From Klebsormidium nitens (Eukaryota; Streptophyta; Klebsormidiophyceae; Klebsormidiales; Klebsormidiaceae), in the NCBI GenBank assembly GCA_000708835.1, contig DF237005.1, forward strand, positions 202,228-266,227: a stretch of DNA of 64,000 nt, given 5' to 3'. This document shows, in pieces, positions 57,722 to 64,000 of this stretch; the stretch's first letter is position 1, and the number at the start of each line of letters is the position of its first letter. Below the pieces are notes generated by a model. That model made no database searches. It worked only from the letters and a program-made list of their open reading frames with translations, and was not told the DNA's origin. The position numbers were made by a program, and so were the translations under genes.

Positions 57722-59224
57722 TCACGACTTCGCCTGGAACGGCCCAACCTGGACCGTCAGGGACACCAAGACTGTCCCGTCGGTGCCCGTAATGGTTGCC
57801 GTGAGCGTGTCAGTCGAGCCCACAAACGGACTCCCGGGAATCGTCTGCTTGCACGAGCCAGCGCCTTGAGGGAACGTGGCGTCGCCAATGGTGCAGCCGG
57901 GTGTCGTGAAGGTGAACCCATCGCTGCCGTCGATCCGGATCTGGACGGACTGCCCGGGGGATCCCCCCAGGAGGAAGACTGTGGCGGAGTAGGCCTGTTG
58001 GGCTGTCGGGGTGGTGGGGTTGATTGCGACGTTGACGATCTCCAGGGCGGGGGGTGTAACTGCTGGAAGGAAAAGCGAGAGGGGATGAGTCAATCTGGAA
58101 GTTGTGATGGGAATGTGTCATGCAGACTTCCAGGCGGGCTCAAAAAGGTGTTCATGGAATGCGTTGTCAAAAGAAGGGCAGGAATGTGGTGAATCTAGGT
58201 TGGATCCAAAGCTCTTTCTTCAGCTCTGCAGTACGACAACTCCAACCTCTGTTTCAGCTCATGTGTGAAAGCTGGGCATCAGAAAAGATATCGACCCTAT
58301 GCAACTTCGAATGCGTGTTTGCAAAGTGGTCCTTTCCTGCTTCCGCCTTGCGAGATATCATCAACCAGCAACTTTCCTTGGAAACAGAGAAAATGCTGCT
58401 CCCGAAGGTAAGTTGCATGCATAGAATCTGAAGACCAGCAACCGATCTAACTAGAGATACTCAGCTTCAACAGAGAAGGATGCTTGTTTTCAGGGAGACT
58501 TCTCACCTGCAAACCCAGCATCGTACGGGTCTTGTTGCAGCAGGACCAACCCCCTCCGGCCAAGGTGCACTTCCGTTACGTCTTCTTCTAGCACCATGAC
58601 TTGATGTTGCTGCTGAGACTTAGCTGTAAGAGGGCCTTGGCTGTGGTCCAGGAACAGCTTTCTCCGGGCGTCGACTGCAGGCAAAAGGTCAAAAAGAGAT
58701 TGTTATGTACGTTATTGATATTCTGTGATGGGGCTCAAATGACTTGGTCAACAGAGAGCCAAGCAGAGGATTAGTGGGGGGAAGCTGAGTAAAGCAAGCT
58801 GTGAATGCAGTGACTTGAAGTGGGCTTGAACGCATCACTGAGACAAGTCGTTCTGGGGGCTGAAGTGTATGTACTAGTTCTCCCCAAGACAACAGAGTGG
58901 TTCAGCCATGAGTGGAGCTACTGCCAGACAAGATGCCTTGGTGCATGTGTTAAGAAGAGAATGCGACTGAGGGCGATGGATTCCCAACAAGATGGCTGGA
59001 CTTGATGTAGTTGCCATACTGAAGGATGTGGTCATTGCACGCAAGCTAAAGACGACCTCAGACTCCACAGGAAGGATGCAAATATCTATGGATGCAGCTC
59101 GAACTCATCGCTCAACCTGTATGGATTTCTTCACTAGGTGTAGCTCAGTGGTATGCTCACCTGATTTGGCTGATAAACAGATGATCACAGCTAAGCAGAC
59201 CGCCAGAAGCCCAGAGTGCGCCAT
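57722..59224 (-). CDS. Small secreted protein with beta-sandwich-like C-terminal domain, function unknown
   Basis: Three exons join in phase 1 to 189 codons: 59224-59161, 58674-58507 and 58059-57722. Exon 1 is a signal peptide (SGLLAVCLAVIICLSA). Exon 2 encodes a charged, Gln-rich propeptide-like region (HSQGPLTAKSQQQHQVMVLE). Exon 3 is a Thr/Ser/Gly-rich, strand-forming domain of about 110 residues (ALEIVNVAINPTTPTAQQAY, VQIRIDGSDGFTFTTPG, DTLTATITGTDG) with two Cys that could form a disulfide. It looks like the Ig-like or bacterial-adhesin-like domains found in cell-surface proteins. The exon 3 acceptor is CAGCAG, allowing in-frame addition of one Ala. Confidence 0.72.
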
Positions 59225-60127
59225 CGTCCGGTTGCTGCACTCCCTTCTCCTAGACGGTGGTGCAGTCTGTATCGTCTTTAGTGAACTCAGCAGGTGGCGC
59301 TTTGCTGCAAGCTGTACTTGACTTTGGATTGGAAGGACCACTGTCTTCTACCTCTAGATACAATGAAAACCTTTCCCAACAAGAATTGCTCTAGACAAAA
59401 AAAGAATGAGCTGACTTTATGCGGCGGTGGTACCACAATTGTTCAACTATGCTCTAAGCCTGTCAGTAACTAGCTCGCGGGGTCTCGTCTCCTCTTCCGT
59501 GCGCGCCGATGGGGGTTGTTGTGGAAAGTGCTGCTAAAGGGCTGGTGGCTCTTGGTCGTAGTGAGGTTAGTGTGATGTTGGGTGTGTTGGCTCAGCGTGG
59601 GATCAAGTTGTGTTGCTGAATGCAGATGATCAGAGACAAAGTCCTGGTTTATGAAGGGCGGCGATCATGTCCTGAGCTGCAGTCTGCCAAAGAGCACAAG
59701 TCTAGGTAAGCGCTACCTACCTACTTGTCAAGGCTGTGTATCTGATATTGACGGCCTCGGCAGCCAGCTACATCGCTGCCAGCAAGGATGCCACGAGCAG
59801 GAAGGAAGACAGGGCACTGCGCGAAAGGGGAACGTGCAGGCTTCAACGTCACTCTAGCGTGTGCACGTTCAAATTGGTCAAACTAGCCGTTGGCCGCGAC
59901 GCCTGGTCAAACTTGCAAACGTGTCAGACTCGGCAGACGATCCGCGCGCTCCGTCGGTCTTCGAAACAGGGGTGTAAGACCAAGTCTCTACCGGCCCGTT
60001 GCTGCCGCCCCCCGGCATCTACTAGGTAGCAGGAATGCAGGCGGGCTCCGCGCGCGCTTGCAATTATAATTCCCTGAATACAAACATACAACGTATATAA
60101 AATATACAGCGCCTATCGTTTCATCCG
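59225..60127. other. Intergenic region between the secreted protein gene and tRNA-Lys
   Basis: It should hold the promoter of the secreted protein gene on the minus strand. No other coding, repeat or RNA signal was recognised. Confidence 0.45.
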
Positions 60128-60222
60128 GCCGGGGTAGCTCAGTTGGTAGAGCGCAAGGCTCTTAGTGGCCTCGTGTCCTAAAGCACACCTTGTGGTCGAG
60201 GGTTCGAGCCCCTCCTCCGGCG
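60128..60222 (+). tRNA. tRNA-Lys(CUU) with a 22-nt intron
   Basis: The sequence folds as a full cloverleaf: acceptor GCCGGGG with CTCCGGC (one G-U), D arm GCTC-AGTTGGTA-GAGC, anticodon stem CAAGG with CCTTG, T arm GAGGG-TTCGAGC-CCCTC, and discriminator G. The anticodon is CTT at 60161-60163. The canonical CTCTTAA loop is interrupted after position 37 by a 22-nt intron (60165-60186), the standard site for nuclear tRNA introns. The spliced sequence is close to plant tRNA-Lys(CUU). The internal A and B boxes (TAGCTCAGTTGG, GGTTCGAGCCC) serve as the Pol III promoter. Confidence 0.95.
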
Positions 60223-60232
60223 AAAATTGCCC

Positions 60233-60237
60233 TTTTT
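60233..60237 (+). terminator. RNA polymerase III terminator of tRNA-Lys
   Basis: A run of five T on the coding strand begins 11 bases after the tRNA 3' end, the usual signal for Pol III termination. Confidence 0.75.
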
Positions 60238-60384
60238 GCACCACTGGACGAGGGGCGGATTTTATGCTTTTTGCGGCGGGTTGGATGCGCCGTGCATCCA
60301 AGCCCATGTTTCAACGTACTGTTTAATTTGGCGCGGCCTGAATGCAAGAACGTACCTATAACTGAGATACCTGCCTACTACAAC

Positions 60385-60560
60385 AGTATACTTTAGGCCG
60401 TATTAAACAGTAAATATGTTGACTTTGTAATCATAGTTACCCAATACGTCAATTTCCGAATAATCATACGCGTATTCTGCCGTATTGGCCTCAAAATTAA
60501 TGATACGGCTGAAATACGCCGAAAATGCGTCAAAATTGGAAAAACGCTGTAAAATGCCTA
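60385..60560. repeat. AT-rich stretch with repeated CGTATT/AATACG words, possible transposon subterminal region
   Basis: CGTATT, AATACG and close variants (CCGTATT, ATACGCGTATT, GATACGG, AATACGCCG) recur on both strands within about 170 bp. Such short repeated motifs are common in subterminal regions of hAT elements, and a hAT transposase begins about 600 bp downstream. No terminal inverted repeat was identified. Confidence 0.4.
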
Positions 60561-61172
60561 AAACTGCCACGTGGCGCCCCGGTGGCGGCCGCGGCTGCTG
60601 CGAGCGCCTGGCAGCCGCGATCAGTTGCAGTAAGGTCAGGGTTTAGGCAAGTTTTTGAATGCCGTATCTGATCAAGTGCACAAAACTTTCCGCTTCCTAT
60701 TGGCTAGAAATGAATTGGAGCAAGCTGGCCATACAATGCTTCGCTTGCTGCATTCTCATTGGCTGCAGACTCCGATATTTTGACCTTCTCTTATCGTAGG
60801 GCTGAACGAAGCTACTGTCAAGCACAGCTGGATTGCATTGACGGCTGGAAGCCGCTCACTTTATTAAAAATTGGCGCCAAAGTTGAGGCACAATCATCAG
60901 CATCTGGCCAGGTGCAACGTGAGTGCACCTCAAAAGCGATATACCTGTACATGGATCAGTCTTCAGAGTCCAAGGTTTCAGCTCCGGTGCTCTCTGAGTC
61001 TTGACAAAGACAGGCTGTCTGCACAAGAGCTTCAGGTGCTTTCTCCATGGTATCATTTCAGCTCAACCTCTTTTCAGCTCCTCACTTCAACTTTTTACCA
61101 AATCCCTCTTCTCGGAAGTTCTTCCTCCTGCCACTGGTTTTTTTCGATTCTTTGAGCTACCAAGCTGCCACT

Positions 61173-64000
61173 ATGGTCAATCAATCAAGGAAGGGCAACG
61201 AGTGGGCTCAGGTAGTCATCGTGAGCCAGCCTGAGAATGGCAAAGGAGACCCTCAAGTAGAGTGCTGCACTGCGATCATCAGTTCAGGGGTGGAGCCACT
61301 CGCATCAGGGCCCATCTGCTTGGCGTGAAGGGCTTGGGAGTGGAGGCCTGTGAGCATCCTCCATGCGATGTCGTGGCGCAGCTCCGGAAGGAGGACAAGA
61401 GGAGGGCAGCTGAGAAGGCGGCCAATGCCAAGAAGAGAAAGCTTGACGAGATTGGGAGGGAGCCCGCTGGGCCTGCTATGCAGCAGACCAACATTGTCCA
61501 GGCCTTCACAAAGCAGGACAATGAGCGGGTTCATTCTGCTGTGGCTCAGTTCTTCTATGCTAATGAGATTGCCTTCAATGTTGCAAGGAGTCCTTACTTC
61601 AAGAAGATAATCTCTGCTGTCAACACAGCTGCGGGCCGGTATCAGCCGCCATGTTTCAACACTCTGAGGGGCCGTCTGCTAGAGCAGGAAGTTGAGAGAG
61701 TGCAAGAGCGGTTGCGGCCCATTGTTGATTCAATCGAGGTGACCGGGTCCACGCTGACAAGTGACGGGTGGTCCAGTGCTCAGAACAGGCCTTTGCTAAA
61801 TTTTCTCCTGGTCACTCCCAAGGGGAATGTCTTCTTGAAGGCTGAGGACACCTCAGGCAAGGCCAAGACGGCAGCGTACATTGCGGATACTTGGCTGGAG
61901 TGTATGGAGGAGGTGAGCAAAAATGACCTACATCTCGTGCAGGCCGAGCTTTTGCTGGTTTGATTTTGATGCAGGTTCCAGTTCTCGACGGTCTCTGTTG
62001 AATGTAGATTGAACCTTGCAATGTCTGGAGTTTATCTTGCTTTCAAAGGTCTTGTCCTTTTGCTTATAACAGTGGACAGTGGTGGAATCCGTGACTATTT
62101 GAAGATCATATACAAGATGGCTTTGACATCATGATCTAGCTTTCATACCTCACATCGTAGGATTGCAGCTATTGTATAGTTTTAGTTTTTGTTCAAAAAC
62201 CTGAGTTTGCTTTGGCCGCTTCTCTTCACAGGCGGGGGCGGAGAGAGTTCAGCAGGTCGTCAGCGACAGCGCCGCCAACTGTAAGGCAGCCGGAGCAATC
62301 ATCGAGTCCCGCGTTCCCCACGTCACCTGGACTCCCTGCACTGGCCACTGCTTGGACCTTGCGCTGGAGGACATCGGCGACCTGGATTGGGCTAAAGACG
62401 TCGTGCGACAGGGCAAGGAGGTGGTGCACTTCATCACCAACCACCACAAGTCCCAGCATATCTACCGAGTCCATGCTGTGGCTGCTGTCGGCTCGCCGGG
62501 GCTGCAGCTCCTGAAGCCCGGGGAAACACGGTTTGGGACCAACTTCATCATGTTGGAAAGGATGTTGAAGGTGAGTACACAGGCTGCTCCTTAATTGTGC
62601 AGTGCTGAACAGTATGCATGATGATGTTATGTTGTCAAACTCCACGCCCACTCTACTACTCTTCTGACAAACCTCAGAGACTCTTCTGCTTTACTTAGCA
62701 CCATCGTCATTGACAAACAAATTCAGTTCTGCGCTTGCAAAGCCTCCTTGGTTCCCGTTGATTGTAAGAGTCTGATGGCTTCGTTCCTTAAGGATACAAT
62801 CAGCGGCATGGCTTCACTTGACTTGCATTGTCCATAAGTACCAGAGGTAATCGAAGCTGCATCATTCGATCTTTTCAAATCCAGAGTTGACTGCTGTGTT
62901 GTGTGTCTCTTTGCAGGTGCGGGACGCCCTCGAGGAAGTCGTCGTGGACCGGGACTGGAAGGCTTGGATGGACGGTGGCTCCGCTGCCTTGAGGAATGCT
63001 GGAGCTGAAATTCAAAGCACGGTGAGGACCAATTACAAACAGCCCATGTGTTGGACGCTAAACTGCTGCCCACAGTGCTCTTTCAATGCGCTTGTCCAAC
63101 TTCAAGAGCTGACGTTTGTCTCCCGTTGTCGTTACAGTATGGAGTCAAGCAAAGAATAACAATGTTCTGATATGCTCCGTATAGGCTTTGCCGTTCTGAG
63201 CTACGTTTTTGGCGCGAATCATTGACCTCTCTTTGATTTTGCAGGTCGTCTCCACTTCCTTCTGGAGGAAGGTCCAGGAGTTGGTGGACATCTGCTGGCG
63301 CATCGTGGCGCTCATGAAGCAGGTGGGTGTTGATTGCCACAATTTGCAATTCCCAGGACTTTTTCCTTTGAGGTTTTGAAAGTCGATCCACTGTTTGGAA
63401 CACCAATGTTTCACTTCGCTGAGGAAGTTCTGCCTCACCTACTTGTGTTTTTAAGGTGCTTGCAATTCAGCCATCTAATTGTCTGCCTCTGATGAGGTTA
63501 CGGGTGAGCGCTGACGTCATCGTAACGGAGAGTGTGGTTCGCAACGAATTGCCTTGTCATGGAACTCCATGAAAACGAGTCGCACCATTGAGCATTTACA
63601 GATTCTATTCCCATCATGTTTGAGTACGTTTGAGAGTCTGACCGATCACAATGCTGTCCGATCGAACCAAGGGAGCAAACCGTTGTTACTGAAGGTCACT
63701 TGTGAGAACGTCAGGCTGAGTCGCTTTCGCTTTCCTTGTTTAGGTGGACGCCGGGACGCCCATGGTGGGCAAGGTCTACTGGAGAATGCACGAGATACTC
63801 CTGAAGCTGGACGACATCGACGCACCGGCATCCCACTGCAACCGGGCAAAGCACATCGTGCGCGAGCGCTGGGACATGCTGCACTTGCGCATGCATGCGG
63901 CTGGCTTCGTCCTCGACCCCGAGTTCTAGACATACGACCAGCACGCAAACGAGGAGGTCATGGAGGGCTTCTGGGACGTTGTCAGCAGACTTGTAACGAA
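61173..64000 (+). mobile_element. hAT-type transposase (BED finger plus DUF659-like), decayed, running off the window
   Basis: Segments 61173-61912 (with a frameshift), 62232-62570, 62917-63021, 63245-63322 and 63744-64000 read in frame across good GT-AG introns. The N-terminus MVNQSRKGNEWAQVV leads into a BED-type zinc finger. The frame breaks inside it near 61265: VEC is in one frame and HCDHQFRGGATRIRAHLLG in another, as if one base were missing. Then come SLTSDGWSS-like STLTSDGWSSAQNRPLLNFL (the hAT catalytic-Asp region), VVSDSAANCKAAGAI and VTWTPCTGHCLDLALEDIG, and further helical regions. A TAG at 63927 interrupts LDPEF-TYDQHANEEVMEGF, which continues in frame to the window end. Two disabling lesions indicate a dead copy unless they are assembly errors. 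The intron-rich structure is normal for this family in green lineages. Confidence 0.82.

Overview
The window is nuclear DNA from a green-lineage eukaryote. Genes are split by many short GT-AG introns (plus two apparent GC-AG introns). There are no bacterial-style operons, and all reliable coding signals are exons that join in phase. Plant-type features are the S-adenosylhomocysteine hydrolase with the plant insertion, a DCL/DUF3223 chloroplast rRNA-maturation domain, a Mini-III RNase and a TRM140-type dual methyltransferase. A complete intraflagellar transport gene (IFT57) shows that the organism makes cilia. Together these suggest a streptophyte alga, possibly Klebsormidium-like; the exact taxon is inference.

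Layout, left to right: 5' end of an NRAMP-type transporter (-, 0.9-1.8 kb, partial); a PPPDE/DeSI peptidase (+, 2.76-5.04 kb); SAH hydrolase (-, 6.45-10.51 kb), head to head with a two-domain SAM methyltransferase (+, 11.16-16.90 kb); a TTA-flanked MITE (17.2-17.6 kb); a tristetraprolin-like double CCCH protein (-, 18.48-20.25 kb); an SP/TP-rich coiled-coil protein (-, 20.6-22.9 kb); unassigned exons (-, 23.0-23.8 kb) that may belong to the next gene; a Golgi GT23-like fucosyltransferase (-, 24.34-26.67 kb); IFT57 (-, 28.04-35.76 kb), head to head with a calcyphosin-like EF-hand protein (+, 37.58-43.01 kb); a Mini-III RNase joined by splicing to a DCL domain (+, 44.64-50.11 kb); a secreted acid phosphatase of the phosphoesterase family (+, 52.20-56.32 kb); a small secreted protein (-, 57.72-59.22 kb); an intron-containing tRNA-Lys(CUU) (60.13 kb); and a decayed hAT transposase that runs off the right end.

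Two things stand out. First, Mini-III RNase and DCL, both known to act in chloroplast rRNA maturation, appear as one protein here. Second, exon edges are repeatedly duplicated in tandem into the neighbouring intron. IFT57 exon 12 has four copies; the methyltransferase exon 7, two EF-hand exons and two phosphatase exons have two copies each. Offsets are about 110-200 bp, and an exact 161-bp offset recurs in three unrelated places, including intergenic DNA. Some copies keep working splice sites and reading frame, so they are candidates for alternative exons or for new intron boundaries.

All exon models were built by eye from reading frame, splice consensus and remembered family motifs. Nothing was aligned or checked against transcripts.
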